Translations under genes and position numbers: made by a program
The notes under the pieces: model-generated
The model's input: the letters and a program-made list of their open reading frames with translations, nothing else
What the model was told of the DNA's origin: nothing
The model's database searches: none
DNA from: Xanthobacteraceae bacterium
GTDB taxonomy: Bacteria > Pseudomonadota > Alphaproteobacteria > Rhizobiales > Xanthobacteraceae
Length of the DNA stretch: 43,222 nt
Direction of reading: 5' to 3'
Assembly (NCBI GenBank): GCA_028290465.1
Contig: JAQGJU010000075.1
Location: 1-43,222 of the forward strand
Part shown: piece after piece, positions 19,630-29,319 of the stretch
How the letters are laid out: the number at the start of each line of letters is the position of its first letter
How positions within the stretch are numbered: position 1 is the stretch's first letter

Positions 19630-20313
19630 ATGGCTCGCGTGCTTGTCGTCGAAGACGACGCGCAGACCGCCGCCGAGATCGTTGGTGCCCTTGTCGATCA
19701 CGGCTTGGAGGTTGATTCCGCCGCGACGGGCCCCGATGGGCTGTTGCGCGCGGCCGCCGGAGGCTATGACGCGATCGTGCTCGATCGCATGCTGCCCGGC
19801 GGCCTTGATGGTCTTGGCCTGCTATCTACTTTGCGGGCGGTCGGCGTGGAGGTCCCGGTGCTCATTTTAAGCGCCTTGTCCGCCGTCGATGAACGCGTAC
19901 GCGGGCTGAGAGCCGGCGGCGACGATTATCTGACCAAACCGTTCGACTTTCTCGAACTGACGGCGCGGCTCGATGTCCTCATGCGCCCTCGGGGCGCACT
20001 CTCGCCCGAAACCGCACTGCGCGTCGGCAACCTCGAAGTGGATCTCCTGACCCACACCGTACGCCGGGGCGGACAGCTCATCGATCTCCTGCCGCGGGAA
20101 TATCGTCTTTTGGAATATCTGATGCGGCATGAAGGCCAAGTCGTTACCCGCACGATGCTGTTCGAGGAGGTCTGGCATTATCGCTATGATGAACCGACCA
20201 ATGTCATCGACGTCCACGTCAGCAAGCTGCGCCGCAAGATCGATCCCGAAGGGGCGGCGCCCATGATTCAAACCGTTCGGGGCTCCGGATACGTCCTCAA
20301 TGCGGCTGATTGA
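19630..20313 (+). CDS. OmpR-family response regulator, partner of the downstream kinase
   Basis: A 227-residue regulator. The receiver has VVEDD, phospho-acceptor D52 in IVLDRMLPGG, and YLTKPF; the winged-helix DNA-binding domain has PREYRLLEYLMRHEGQVVTRTMLFEEVW and NVIDVHVSKLRRKID. A perfect ribosome site, GGAGGAAATC, precedes the ATG. The stop lies inside the start of the kinase gene (14-bp overlap), so the two form a cognate pair. It is divergent from another OmpR-type regulator with an almost parallel sequence (both have DRMLP and RLLEYLMRH or FLLLEYLMRH), which suggests an old duplication. Confidence 0.95.
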   Translation: MARVLVVEDDAQTAAEIVGALVDHGLEVDSAATGPDGLLRAAAGGYDAIVLDRMLPGGLDGLGLLSTLRAVGVEVPVLILSALSAVDERVRGLRAGGDDYLTKPFDFLELTARLDVLMRPRGALSPETALRVGNLEVDLLTHTVRRGGQLIDLLPREYRLLEYLMRHEGQVVTRTMLFEEVWHYRYDEPTNVIDVHVSKLRRKIDPEGAAPMIQTVRGSGYVLNAAD

Positions 20314-21661
20314 TCTCCCCCGAACGACCAGCTTTCGGCTTGCCCTGCTGTTCGTGGTGCTGTTCGGCCTGTCGTCGCTGACGCTGTTTGGCTTCCTCTA
20401 TTGGCGAATGGAAGGCTTCCTGGTCTCGCGGGTCGACGATTGGCTCATTCGCGAACGAATCGACTTCCTGCGCGAAGAGCCGGCGAGACTGCCGCTTCGT
20501 CTCGACAATCGTGCCCGAAATGCCGCCAGCGACGAGCGCATCATCGCTCTCTTCGACGCGGGCGGCCAACGTATCGCCGGAAACTCTGTTGCTTTTCCGC
20601 AGCAGATCCCAGTGTTCGATAAGCCTTTCGAATTCGTCTTGCCCAAAGAGGACGGCAAGGACCGGTTTCGCGGCCTTGTCCATCGGCTGCCGTCGGGCAG
20701 TCAAATCTTGATCGCGCAGAACCTCGAGGAAATCCAGGAATTCGACCAGGTCCTGGTCAATGCTTTGATATGGGGCGGTGCGATTACCGTCGTGCTCGGC
20801 CTCGCAGGCGCGGCGGGCGTCGGGGCAGGAGCGATCCGAAGGATCGACGCCGTCACGCTTGCTATCGAGCGCATCGTCCAGGGCGATCTTTCGAGCCGAC
20901 TGCCGACGCGCGGCACTTCCGACGACGTCGACCGTCTGGTACGCGTCGTGAACGGCATGCTCGATGAGATCGAACGCCTCATGCAGGAGGTGAAAGGCAC
21001 GTGCGACAACATCGCCCACGACTTGCGTACGCCGCTGACGCGGTTGCTGGGCGGACTGGAGCGTGCGCGGCGGCGCGCGGCCACCGTCGATGAATATGCG
21101 GCGGCGGTCGATGAGGGAATCGAGGAGACACGCGGCCTCCTGAAGACGTTCACCGCGCTGCTGCGTATTTCAGAAGTCGAGGACAGCGTCCGGCGCGCGG
21201 GTTTTGTCCCTGTGAATCTTGTCGAAATCGCCAAGGATGTGGTCGAGTTTTACGAGCCGTATGCCGACGAGCAGAATGTCACGCTCACATTTCGGGCCGA
21301 CATCGATGCCGCTCAGCCGATATCCGGCGATCCGAGCCTGCTGTTCGAAGCCATCGGCAATCTGGTGGACAACGCCATCAAATTTACCCCAGGGGCAGGG
21401 CGCGTCACCGTTCGCGTGTTCCATCACGATCGGACCCTGGGCGTTGCCATCGAAGATACCGGTCCGGGTATCGCGGATGCGGAGCGAGACGCCGTGCTGC
21501 GGCGCTTCTATCGCGCTGAGAAGAGCCGAAGCGCACCCGGGCATGGATTGGGCCTGAGCCTGGTCGCCGCGGTCGCCCGACTGCACCGGATGGAACTCAT
21601 CATCGAGGATGGCCGTCCGGGAACGACCTTCAAACTGCAATCCGACACCCAATCGGGATGA
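20300..21661 (+). CDS. Sensor histidine kinase
   Basis: A 453-residue membrane kinase. A first membrane helix (about residues 13-33), a periplasmic sensor of about 115 residues, a second helix (153-178) and a HAMP linker lead to the H-box CDNIAHDLRTPLTRL with phospho-acceptor H240. The ATP-binding domain shows FEAIGNLVDNAIKFTP (N box), DTGPGIADAE and GHGLGLSLV (G boxes). The start ATG lies within the end of the regulator gene. The sensor domain has no family I recognise. The position across from efflux genes suggests a membrane-stress or drug signal, which is inference. Confidence 0.95.
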   Translation: MRLIDLPRTTSFRLALLFVVLFGLSSLTLFGFLYWRMEGFLVSRVDDWLIRERIDFLREEPARLPLRLDNRARNAASDERIIALFDAGGQRIAGNSVAFPQQIPVFDKPFEFVLPKEDGKDRFRGLVHRLPSGSQILIAQNLEEIQEFDQVLVNALIWGGAITVVLGLAGAAGVGAGAIRRIDAVTLAIERIVQGDLSSRLPTRGTSDDVDRLVRVVNGMLDEIERLMQEVKGTCDNIAHDLRTPLTRLLGGLERARRRAATVDEYAAAVDEGIEETRGLLKTFTALLRISEVEDSVRRAGFVPVNLVEIAKDVVEFYEPYADEQNVTLTFRADIDAAQPISGDPSLLFEAIGNLVDNAIKFTPGAGRVTVRVFHHDRTLGVAIEDTGPGIADAERDAVLRRFYRAEKSRSAPGHGLGLSLVAAVARLHRMELIIEDGRPGTTFKLQSDTQSG

Positions 21662-21745
21662 CCTTGTCCGGCCGAGGCGCCGCGCCAACCGGACGCATAG
21701 GCGGAGCCCGGTACCCGTTACATCCCCTCCTAACGCTGTGGGGCC

Positions 21746-21792
21746 CTGGCGCACGTGACGGTCGCGCTCAGCGATGCTAATGGGTGCGCCAG
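21746..21792 (+). other. Inverted repeat upstream of the first Bug-type gene
   Basis: CTGGCGCAC (21746-21754) is the reverse complement of 21784-21792, with 29 bases between. A C-rich run and TTTTT follow about 35 bases later. It could be a terminator of the kinase gene or part of the leader of the next gene; the sequence does not decide. Confidence 0.4.
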
Positions 21793-21853
21793 CTTCAGCC
21801 CCGGCCCCGTCCGGCGCGCCCCCCTTTTTAAGCTCCAAATCGGGAGAATCATC

Positions 21854-22861
21854 ATGAGTTCCGGATACGCATCGGCATCGCGCCGCAACTGGCTCGGCGG
21901 CATGGCCGCCGCCATCGCCGCGCTGACCTTGATCGCAGCACCCCAGACCGCACACGCGCAGGACAAGTATCCGAACAGGCCGGTACGTATCATTCTGCCG
22001 TTCGGCGCCGGAGGCGTCGCCGATGTGACCGCGCGCATCGTCGCCGAGAAGCTCGGCGCCAAACTCGGCCAGCACTTCCTGATCGAGAACAATCCCGGCG
22101 CCGGCGGCATCAGCGCGGCCCGCACCGTGATGACGGCCGATCCGGACGGCTACACGCTGGCGCTGTTCAGCAACGGCACCGCGGTGTCGGTGAACCTGTT
22201 CAACAAGCTGCCGTTCGATCCGGTAAAGGATTTCGCTCCGGTCTCGAGCCTCGGCTATTTCGATCTCATTCTGGCGACCTCCGGCACCTCGCCGTACAAG
22301 ACGCTGGGCGATTTCATCAAGGCCGCGAAGGAAAAGCCCGGCACGCTCAATGTCGGCACCATCGGTTCGGGATCGAGCCAGAACCTCGGCGCCGAATTGT
22401 TCAAGTCGACCGTGGGCGCGGACTTCGTCATCGTACCGTTCAAGACCAGCGGCGACGTGCTGATCGGCCTGGAACGCAATGACGTGCAGATGGCGGCCGA
22501 ATTCTATGCGGCGATGCGCGGCGGCCTGGAATCCAAGAAGTATATCCCGGTCGCCACCTCCGGCGAGAAGCGCGCCGAATATCTGTCGGGCGTGCCGACC
22601 GCCAAGGAAGCCGGCGCCGGCGACTATGTGGTGACGTCGTGGAACGCGATCTTCGCGCCCGCCAAAACGCCGCCGGAAATCATCAAAACCCTCAACACCG
22701 CACTGCATGAAGTGCTGGCCGATCCGGACGTCAAGAAGCGCGCGCTCGATCTCGGCATCGAGGCCAAGGCCAGCACGCCGGAAGAAATCCAGCAGCGCCT
22801 CAAGGACGACATCGTGAAGTGGGGCAAGGTGATCGAAAAAGCCGGCATCGAAAAGAAGTAA
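21854..22861 (+). CDS. Bug/TctC-family periplasmic binding protein, first copy
   Basis: A 335-residue solute-binding protein of the tripartite tricarboxylate transporter class. Its signal region SRRNWLGGMAAAIAALTLIA ends near AHAQ and has a twin arginine, so export by Tat is possible. The mature protein starts DKYPNRPVRIILPFGAGGVADVTAR and has NNPGAGGISAARTVMTADPDGYT and VPFKTSGDVLIGLERNDVQM, the usual Bug pattern that binds carboxylates through main-chain and water contacts. GGGAGA precedes the ATG. It is close kin to the protein at 23817. No TctA or TctB membrane subunit is nearby. Confidence 0.93.
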   Translation: MSSGYASASRRNWLGGMAAAIAALTLIAAPQTAHAQDKYPNRPVRIILPFGAGGVADVTARIVAEKLGAKLGQHFLIENNPGAGGISAARTVMTADPDGYTLALFSNGTAVSVNLFNKLPFDPVKDFAPVSSLGYFDLILATSGTSPYKTLGDFIKAAKEKPGTLNVGTIGSGSSQNLGAELFKSTVGADFVIVPFKTSGDVLIGLERNDVQMAAEFYAAMRGGLESKKYIPVATSGEKRAEYLSGVPTAKEAGAGDYVVTSWNAIFAPAKTPPEIIKTLNTALHEVLADPDVKKRALDLGIEAKASTPEEIQQRLKDDIVKWGKVIEKAGIEKK

Positions 22862-22895
22862 CAACAAGAACAATAATAACGAGAAGAGCAACACG

Positions 22896-23759
22896 ATGAC
22901 CGCAGTTCACAGCCACGACTTCTCCGCGCGCCGCAAGCCGCGCTTCCGGCTCCCACCTGGAAGCGTCGACGCGCATTGCCACGTGTTCGGACCTGGGGAC
23001 AAATTTCCCTACGCGCCGAACCGGCGCTACACACCGGAGGACGCGCCGAAGGAAGCGCTCGCCGCACTGCATGCGCATCTCGGCGTCGACCGTACCGTGA
23101 TCGTGCAGGCGAGCTGCCACGGCATCGACAACCGCGCGATGCTGGACGCGATCGCGGACGATCCGGCCAACATTCGCGGCGTCGCCATCGTCGACGACAG
23201 CTTCGGCGACGCCGAATATCGCACGCTGCATGATGGCGGCGTGCGAGCAGTACGCTTCAACTTCGTCAAGCACCTCGGCGGCACGCCCAACATGGATGTG
23301 TTCCGCAAGGTCCTCGACCGCATCAAGAGCTTCGGCGATTGGCATGTCGTGCTGCATCTCGACGCGCCGGACATCATTCCGCTGTCGGACATGATCAAGG
23401 GCCTGCCGCTGCCGTTCGTGATCGACCATATGGGCCGCGTGCCCGGCAAGGACGGCGTCGACCAGCCGCCGCTCAAGGCGCTGCTCGAACTCGCCAAGCT
23501 GGAGCGCTGCTGGATCAAGGTCTGCGGGTCGGAGCGCATCTCGCTGCCGCCCTATGCCGAAGCGGTGCCGATTGCGAAAGCCATCGTCGACGCGATCCCG
23601 GACCGTGTGCTGTGGGGCACGGACTTCCCGCACCCGAATCCGAGCCATGTCTGCGACGAGGCCGATCTGGTGGATCTCGTGCCGCAATTCGCGCCCGATC
23701 CGGTCAAGCAGAAGAAGCTGCTGGTCGACAACCCGGCGCGGCTGTACGGTTTGGGCTGA
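22896..23759 (+). CDS. Amidohydrolase like 2-pyrone-4,6-dicarboxylate lactonase (LigI)
   Basis: A 287-residue TIM-barrel amidohydrolase. It matches remembered LigI sequences over its length: PPGSVDAHCHVFGP (H27, H29), VIVQASCHGIDNRAMLDA, GVRAVRFNFVKHLGG, FVIDHMGRV, VLWGTDFPHPN with catalytic Asp243, and LLVDNPARLYG. LigI opens the lactone of 2-pyrone-4,6-dicarboxylate in the protocatechuate 4,5-cleavage route of lignin-aromatic breakdown, without a tightly bound metal. Whether this copy has the same substrate is open, because no other gene of that route lies near. It sits between two Bug-type binding proteins, which hints at a dicarboxylate or tricarboxylate substrate taken up from outside. 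Confidence 0.88.
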   Translation: MTAVHSHDFSARRKPRFRLPPGSVDAHCHVFGPGDKFPYAPNRRYTPEDAPKEALAALHAHLGVDRTVIVQASCHGIDNRAMLDAIADDPANIRGVAIVDDSFGDAEYRTLHDGGVRAVRFNFVKHLGGTPNMDVFRKVLDRIKSFGDWHVVLHLDAPDIIPLSDMIKGLPLPFVIDHMGRVPGKDGVDQPPLKALLELAKLERCWIKVCGSERISLPPYAEAVPIAKAIVDAIPDRVLWGTDFPHPNPSHVCDEADLVDLVPQFAPDPVKQKKLLVDNPARLYGLG

Positions 23760-23816
23760 AGAACGTCAGATTCACGCACTGGACTGAAGATAAAAAAAAT
23801 CAGGGAGAGAAACGAC

Positions 23817-24812
23817 ATGAACCGAAAGGTTCTCGAACGGGCGCGTCTGCGCCTGCTGCTGGCACTGCCGGCCGCTTTGATTCTCGCATTGGCACCGGCC
23901 GGCGTCGCGCAGGCGAAATGGCCGGAGCGGCCGGTGCGGATCGTATTGCCGTTCGGCGCCGGCGGCGTTGCCGACGTGTCGTCGCGCATCCTGGCCGATA
24001 AGCTCGGCGAAAAATTCGGCCAGCGCGTGCTGATCGAGAACATGCCCGGCGCCGGCGGCATCAGCGCCGCCCGCACGGTGGTGGGCGCAGAGCCCGATGG
24101 CTACACCTTTGGCCTCGTCACCAATGGCACCGCGATCAGTGTCGCCGCCTTCAAGAGCCTGCCGTTCGATCCGGTGAAGCAATTCGAGATGGTGTCGACC
24201 ATCGGACTGTTCGACCTGGTGTTCGCCGTCAACGCACAGTCCGAATACAAAACGCTCGGCGATTTCCTCAAGGCCGCGAAGGCCGAGCCCGGCAAGCTGA
24301 ACGTCGCCACGGTCGCGGCCGGCAGCACACAGAATCTCGGCGCAGAACTGCTTAAATCGCTCGCGGGACTCGACGTGACGATCGTGCCGTTCAAAAACTC
24401 GCCCGATCTCGTGATCGGCCTGCTGCGCAACGACGTGCAGATGCTGGTCGAGTTTCCGCCCGCGATCCAGGGCCAAGTCAACGACAAAGCCTTGCGCGTG
24501 CTGGCCACGTCATCGCCGAAGCGCAATCCGCTCAATCCGGATGTGCCGACCGCCGCGGAGGCCGGGGTTCCGGGCTATGAGGTGGAGTCCTGGAACGGCA
24601 TCTTCGCGCCCAAGGGCACCCCGAAGGAGGTGATCGACGCCATGAACGCGGCGATCCGCGACGTGATGGCGATGCCGGACGTCAAGGCCGCCTATGCCAA
24701 GGTTGGCGTCATTGCCAATGCCAGCACGCCGGACGAGTTGATGGCGCGGCTGACCGGCGACATCAAGAAGTGGGACGATGTCATCGTGAAAGCGGGCATT
24801 CCCAAGAAATAA
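23817..24812 (+). CDS. Bug/TctC-family periplasmic binding protein, second copy
   Basis: A 331-residue solute-binding protein. A signal peptide ending near AQA-KW is followed by ERPVRIVLPFGAGGVADVSSR, NMPGAGGISAARTVVGAEPDGYT and LPFDPVKQFEMVST. It lines up with the first copy at 21854 from the start of the mature part to the end (both finish IKKW or IVKWG, then KAGI and KK), so the two are paralogues. GGGAGAG lies seven bases before the ATG. The pair may bind related acids or serve as donor and sensor for one remote transporter. Confidence 0.93.
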   Translation: MNRKVLERARLRLLLALPAALILALAPAGVAQAKWPERPVRIVLPFGAGGVADVSSRILADKLGEKFGQRVLIENMPGAGGISAARTVVGAEPDGYTFGLVTNGTAISVAAFKSLPFDPVKQFEMVSTIGLFDLVFAVNAQSEYKTLGDFLKAAKAEPGKLNVATVAAGSTQNLGAELLKSLAGLDVTIVPFKNSPDLVIGLLRNDVQMLVEFPPAIQGQVNDKALRVLATSSPKRNPLNPDVPTAAEAGVPGYEVESWNGIFAPKGTPKEVIDAMNAAIRDVMAMPDVKAAYAKVGVIANASTPDELMARLTGDIKKWDDVIVKAGIPKK

Positions 24813-24956
24813 GGGCCGAAACGGCTGTTGGGATTAAAAGCATAGGCTGCGGGAGGGGATCCGCATTCAAAGCTGTCATGCCTGGGCGGCCGAAGCCTCG
24901 GCTTGCGGGCCATGGCGGGGCTGCGTAAGTAAGGAACGCCCGTTCGAAAGCACCCC

Positions 24957-25901
24957 ATGGTCGTCGTCCTCGATACCGTCAGCCGTCCGCGCCATCCCGA
25001 GAAAGCGCATCGCCCCGACGCGCCGCTGCTGAAGAAGCCGGACTGGATCCGCGTCCGCGCGCCGGTCTCGAAGGGCTATGCGGACACTAAGGCGATCGTA
25101 CAGGCCAACGGCCTGCATACGGTGTGCGAGGAGGCCGGCTGCCCGAATATCGGCGAGTGCTGGGACAAGAAGCACGCCACCTTCATGATCATGGGCGACA
25201 CCTGCACGCGGGCCTGCGCGTTCTGCAATGTGAAGACCGGACTGCCGGGCGCGCTCGATCCGCATGAGCCCGAGCATGTCGGGCAGGCGACCGCGAAGCT
25301 CGACCTGTCGCATATCGTCATCACATCGGTCGACCGCGACGACCTGGCCGATGGCGGCGCCGAACATTTCGCGCAGACCATCCGGGCGATCCGCGCCCAT
25401 GCGCCGGCGACGACCATCGAGATTCTGACGCCGGATTTTCTGCGCAAGCCGGGCGCCATCGAGCATGTGGTCGACGCCAAGCCGGACGTGTTCAACCACA
25501 ACCTGGAAACCGTGCCATCGAAATACCTGACGGTGCGGCCGGGCGCGCGCTACTTCCATTCGATCCGGCTGCTGCAAATGGTGAAGGAGCGCGACCCGCA
25601 GATGTTCACCAAGTCGGGCATCATGGTCGGGCTCGGCGAGGAACGTAACGAAGTGCTGCAGGTGATGGACGACCTGCGCGCCGCCGACGTCGATTTCCTG
25701 ACCATCGGCCAGTATTTGCAGCCGACCCGCAAGCACCATGCGGTGGAACGGTTCATTCCGCCCGACGAGTTCAAGTCCTACGAAGCGATCGCCTATGCCA
25801 AGGGCTTCCTGATGGTGTCGGCATCGCCGCTGACGCGCTCGTCGCATCATGCCGGCGAAGACTTTGCGAAGCTGCGGGCGGCGCGCGCCGCTAAACGCTA
25901 A
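24957..25901 (+). CDS. lipA: Lipoyl synthase
   Basis: A 314-residue radical-SAM enzyme that inserts two sulfurs into protein-bound octanoate. The auxiliary iron-sulfur cluster ligands are C57, C62 and C68 ([12 protein letters not shown]), with the terminal serine in RSSHHAG near residue 295. The SAM cluster ligands are C83, C87 and C90 (CTRACAFC). The family stretch [13 protein letters not shown] and [16 protein letters not shown] are present. The start [21 protein letters not shown] at 24957 fits the family length; the ribosome site is weak. The next gene begins on the base after the stop codon, so the two are coupled. Confidence 0.98.
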   Translation: MVVVLDTVSRPRHPEKAHRPDAPLLKKPDWIRVRAPVSKGYADTKAIVQANGLHTVCEEAGCPNIGECWDKKHATFMIMGDTCTRACAFCNVKTGLPGALDPHEPEHVGQATAKLDLSHIVITSVDRDDLADGGAEHFAQTIRAIRAHAPATTIEILTPDFLRKPGAIEHVVDAKPDVFNHNLETVPSKYLTVRPGARYFHSIRLLQMVKERDPQMFTKSGIMVGLGEERNEVLQVMDDLRAADVDFLTIGQYLQPTRKHHAVERFIPPDEFKSYEAIAYAKGFLMVSASPLTRSSHHAGEDFAKLRAARAAKR

Positions 25902-26360
25902 ATGCCGCAATTCACCACTAAGCGCCGGATGCGCCATTCCGCCGACCGGATGTTCGACCTGGTCGCCGACGTCGAGCGCTATCCGGAATTCGTGCCGCTG
26001 TGCGGCTCGCTGAAGGTGCGCGAACGCAAGCCGGCCGGCGAGGGCGTCGAGGTGATCGTCGCCGACATGAGCGTCGCCTATAAGCTGATCCGCGAAAGCT
26101 TCGTCAGCCGGGTGACGCTGGACCGGCCCCATCTGCAAATCCTGGTGGAATATCTGCAAGGCCCGTTCAGCAAGCTGGAAAACCGCTGGACGTTCCGGCC
26201 CACCGGCGATGCGACGTGCGACGTCGAGTTCTTCATCGACTATGAGTTCAAGAGCCGCATGCTCGGCATGTTGATGGGCGCTATGTTCGATACGGCATTC
26301 CGCCGCTTCGCGGCGGCGTTCGAGCACCGCGCCGATAAGATCTACGGCAAAAAATCTTAG
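25902..26360 (+). CDS. Coq10/RatA-family START-like protein
   Basis: A 152-residue protein of the polyketide cyclase/START fold: MPQFTTKRRMRHSADRMFDLVADVERYPEFVPLCG, then FSKLENRWTFRP and CDVEFFIDYEFKSRMLG. Homologues are Coq10, a coenzyme Q binding protein that aids respiration, and RatA of E. coli, described as blocking 70S ribosome assembly. In alphaproteobacteria the neighbourhood of lipA is usual and favours the quinone-related role, which is inference. Its stop codon overlaps that of the convergent cinA gene (TAG at 26358-26360 and TAA on the other strand at 26357-26359). Confidence 0.88.
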   Translation: MPQFTTKRRMRHSADRMFDLVADVERYPEFVPLCGSLKVRERKPAGEGVEVIVADMSVAYKLIRESFVSRVTLDRPHLQILVEYLQGPFSKLENRWTFRPTGDATCDVEFFIDYEFKSRMLGMLMGAMFDTAFRRFAAAFEHRADKIYGKKS

Positions 26361-26860
26361 CCCGACGACGGCGCGGCCAATTCCCGCAGCATCGTGAGGG
26401 CCTCGATCACCGAGCGCCGCCGCACTTCGGCGCGGCCGATGTCGCCGTAGCGCTTCTCGCGCGCGATCAACCGGCCGTCGCGCGCCGCCGCCGCGAAATA
26501 CACCAGACCCACCGGCTTGCCGGGTGAGCCGCCGCCCGGCCCGGCGATGCCGGTAATCGCCACCGTCAGATGTCCCAGCGAATTGGCCAGCGCCCCCTCG
26601 GCCATCGCCTTGGCGATCTCGGCACTGACGGCGCCGAATTCGCTCAGAAGCTCCGCCGCGACACCTAACATCGCGCGTTTGGCCTCGTTGGAATAGGTGA
26701 CGAAGCCGCGATCGAACACGTCGGACGAACCGGCCAGGTCCGTCAGCGCGGCGGACACGAGGCCGCCGGTGCAGGATTCCGCTGTGGCGATCTTCCAAGC
26801 CTTTGCGCGCGCCGCATTGAGCACGTCGGTCGCAAGAGCGGTGATCGCTGGGTCGCTCAT
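26357..26860 (-). CDS. pncC: Nicotinamide-nucleotide amidohydrolase, CinA C-terminal type
   Basis: A 167-residue stand-alone CinA C-terminal domain. Active-site residues correspond to S29 in TAESCTGG and K61 in [29 protein letters not shown] is the family's glycine loop. PncC proteins deamidate nicotinamide mononucleotide and return it to NAD synthesis. The start overlaps the ispDF stop (ATGA at 26857-26860), so it is the second gene of that unit. The frame continues open upstream within ispDF, but family length sets the start at 26860. Confidence 0.93.
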   Translation of the reverse strand: MSDPAITALATDVLNAARAKAWKIATAESCTGGLVSAALTDLAGSSDVFDRGFVTYSNEAKRAMLGVAAELLSEFGAVSAEIAKAMAEGALANSLGHLTVAITGIAGPGGGSPGKPVGLVYFAAAARDGRLIAREKRYGDIGRAEVRRRSVIEALTMLRELAAPSSG

Positions 26861-28035
26861 GGGGTGCTCCAGGGCAGGCGGACCGTCGCACTTGCCATCG
26901 CGGCGATGCCTTCGCGCCGCCCGGTAAAGCCGAGTTGTTCGCTGGTGGTCGCCTTGACGGCGACGCGGTCGATCGCGATGCCGGCGATCTGCGCAATGCG
27001 CGCCCGCATCGCGTCGCGGTGCGGCCCGATCTTCGGCGCCTCGCAGATCACCGTCGTGTCGAGATGCGCGATCATGCCACCGCGCGCGCGCACGCGTTCG
27101 ACGGCGAACGCCAGAAATCGATCGGAGGCAGCGCCGCGCCATTGCGGATCGCTTGGCGGAAAATGCTGGCCGATATCGCCGTCGGACAGCGCGCCCAGGA
27201 TCGCATCGACCAGCGCATGAAGCACCACATCGGCGTCCGAATGACCCGACAGGCCGCGCGTATGCGCGATCGGAACGCCGCCCAGCATCACATGATCGCC
27301 GTCGCCGAACGCATGGACGTCGAAACCGCCGCCGGTACGCACGTCGCCGAGCGCCATCAGATGCGCGGCCTCCGCCTTGGCGAAGTCGTCCGGCGTCGTC
27401 AGCTTCATGTTGGTCGCCTCACCGTCGAATACATGAACCCCAATGCCGGCCCATTCGCACAGCGCGGCATCGTCGGTAAAATCGTGACGTCCGGCTTGCG
27501 CGGCGCGGCGATGCGCGTCGAGCAACACACCAAACGAAAACGCCTGCGGCGTTTGCACGGCGCGCAACGTAGCTCGATCCGGCGTTGCAACCACACAACC
27601 GTCGGCATCGACCTGTTTCACCGTATCGCTGAGCATGACGACCGGCACCGCGGCGCCATGCGCGCGCGCGGCCGCGATGGCCCGGTCGACCAGGGCCGCC
27701 GTCGCGAACGGCCGTGCCGCGTCATGTACCAGCACGATGTCCGGCGTATGGGAGATAAGCGCTTCCAGCCCGGCCATGACGGATTGTTGGCGGGTCGCGC
27801 CGCCCAGCACCGGCGGCGGCAGGTCGAGGCCGGCGCAGGCGGCGGCAAAACGCGCCAAATCGCCGTCCTGGATCACCGCCTGGACCATACCGATACCGTG
27901 ATGGGCAGCCAGCATGGCGAGTGTGGAGCGAATCACCGGAACGCCGCCAATCGACTGGTATTGTTTGGGAATTTCCCCACCAGCGCGGACGCCGCGTCCC
28001 GCTGCCACCACCACCGCCGCGACCGTATAAGCCAT
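26857..28035 (-). CDS. ispDF: Bifunctional IspD/IspF enzyme of the MEP isoprenoid pathway
   Basis: A 392-residue fusion. Residues 1-225 are the cytidylyltransferase IspD ([40 protein letters not shown]). Residues 234-392 are IspF, which forms the cyclodiphosphate; the metal ligands D239 and H241 are in [10 protein letters not shown], followed by [23 protein letters not shown] and [15 protein letters not shown]. The fusion skips the intervening kinase step (IspE) and is typical of alphaproteobacteria. AGGGG stands six bases before the ATG. pncC follows with an ATGA overlap; dusB is divergent. Confidence 0.97.
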   Translation of the reverse strand: MAYTVAAVVVAAGRGVRAGGEIPKQYQSIGGVPVIRSTLAMLAAHHGIGMVQAVIQDGDLARFAAACAGLDLPPPVLGGATRQQSVMAGLEALISHTPDIVLVHDAARPFATAALVDRAIAAARAHGAAVPVVMLSDTVKQVDADGCVVATPDRATLRAVQTPQAFSFGVLLDAHRRAAQAGRHDFTDDAALCEWAGIGVHVFDGEATNMKLTTPDDFAKAEAAHLMALGDVRTGGGFDVHAFGDGDHVMLGGVPIAHTRGLSGHSDADVVLHALVDAILGALSDGDIGQHFPPSDPQWRGAASDRFLAFAVERVRARGGMIAHLDTTVICEAPKIGPHRDAMRARIAQIAGIAIDRVAVKATTSEQLGFTGRREGIAAMASATVRLPWSTP

Positions 28036-28145
28036 GCCGAACCCCTGTCGGTGCAGGCTTTACCGCTTCGGAGCCGTCGGGCAAACCAAATTGCTTAGGA
28101 AAAGCGCGCCAGTTAGCTATGTCCGCCCATGCTGCACCGCAGCAC

Positions 28146-28173
28146 TTGCGCAGCGCAGCGAAATGTCTAATAT
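28146..28173 (+). promoter_or_regulatory. Candidate sigma-70 promoter of the dusB-ntrBC operon
   Basis: TTGCGC (28146-28151), a 16-base spacer and TAATAT (28168-28173) lie 42 bp before the dusB ATG in the gap divergent from ispDF. The match is good but untested. Confidence 0.4.
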
Positions 28174-28215
28174 TCAAGCAGCCTCGGAGTTAGCCCAATT
28201 GTTGTGCATACAGTC

Positions 28216-29319
28216 ATGACGGCACATCGGTCGAAGACGCCCAGTTCGCTGGCGATCGCCCACATAAAACTGCCGAACCGCGTGGTCCTGGCGCCGATGT
28301 CGGGCGTCACCGACGCGCCGTTCCGCCGTCTGGTGGCCCAACTTGGTGCGGGTCTTGTGGTCTCGGAAATGACCGCCTGCGCCAAACTGGTCGAAGGCCG
28401 GCGTGACGCAAAATTGCGCAGCGAAGGGCAGGGCATCGGCATCAACGTCGTGCAACTCGCCGGCTGCGAGACCCATTGGATGGCCGAAGGCGCACGTATC
28501 GCCCAAGAAGGCGGCGCCGACATCATCGATATCAACATGGGCTGCCCGGCCCGGCATGTGACCGGCGGACAATCCGGATCGGCGCTGATGCGCGATCTCG
28601 ACCATGCGCTGCGCCTGATCGATGCCACGGTCGGCGCTGTCACGGTCCCGGTCACGCTGAAGATGCGGCTCGGCTGGGACGACAACTCGCTGAACGCGCC
28701 CGAACTCGCGCGGCGCGCCGAACAGGCTGGTGTGCATCTGATTACCGTGCACGGCCGCACCCGCTGCCAGTTCTACAAAGGCAGCGCCGACTGGTCGGCG
28801 GTCCGCGCGGTCAAGGAAGCGATCGGCATTCCCCTCGTCGTCAACGGCGACATTCGTACCTTTGGCGACGCCGAAAAGGCGCTTGCCGCATCCGGTGCCG
28901 ACGCCGTGATGATCGGCCGCGCCGCCGAAGGCCGGCCGTGGCTTCCGGGACAGATCGCGCGGCAGCTCGATGGCGGCGCCCGCGAGCCGGCGCCGGCCCT
29001 TGCGTTACAGCACAGCATGATCGCCACGCTGTATGACGAGATGCTGGCACATCACGGGCTGTCAATCGGCATCAAGCATGCCCGCAAGCATCTCGGCTGG
29101 GCGCTCGATGCCGCCGCCGCGACCTCAGGCGCGGGCGACGATCTGCGCCGCCAGCACCGCAACCATGTCCTGACCGTGACCGAGCCGCGCGAAACCGCCC
29201 GCCGCCTCGGTGAAGCCTTCGATGCCTTTGGCAATGTCGCCGCGTTCCTGCGCGCGCCCGCATTTCGGTCGATCGAGGCCGACGATGCCGGTACGCCTGC
29301 CGCGAGAGCCGCCGCATGA
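28216..29319 (+). CDS. dusB: tRNA-dihydrouridine synthase DusB (NifR3)
   Basis: A 367-residue flavoenzyme that reduces uridines in tRNA. It shows [26 protein letters not shown], the catalytic cysteine C110 in [37 protein letters not shown] and VVNGDIRT. The ATG at 28216 and a GTG at 28204 are both possible, since neither has a clear ribosome site. The stop overlaps the ntrB start (ATGA). The dusB-ntrB-ntrC order, with dusB formerly called nifR3, is long known in alphaproteobacteria. Confidence 0.96.
   Translation: MTAHRSKTPSSLAIAHIKLPNRVVLAPMSGVTDAPFRRLVAQLGAGLVVSEMTACAKLVEGRRDAKLRSEGQGIGINVVQLAGCETHWMAEGARIAQEGGADIIDINMGCPARHVTGGQSGSALMRDLDHALRLIDATVGAVTVPVTLKMRLGWDDNSLNAPELARRAEQAGVHLITVHGRTRCQFYKGSADWSAVRAVKEAIGIPLVVNGDIRTFGDAEKALAASGADAVMIGRAAEGRPWLPGQIARQLDGGAREPAPALALQHSMIATLYDEMLAHHGLSIGIKHARKHLGWALDAAAATSGAGDDLRRQHRNHVLTVTEPRETARRLGEAFDAFGNVAAFLRAPAFRSIEADDAGTPAARAAA

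Noticed and set aside
24876-26996. 706-codon open frame antisense to lipA and coq10, in frame with cinA
   Set aside because: Only the last 167 codons are a real protein (CinA type). The rest is the complement of lipA, whose cysteine motifs are intact.
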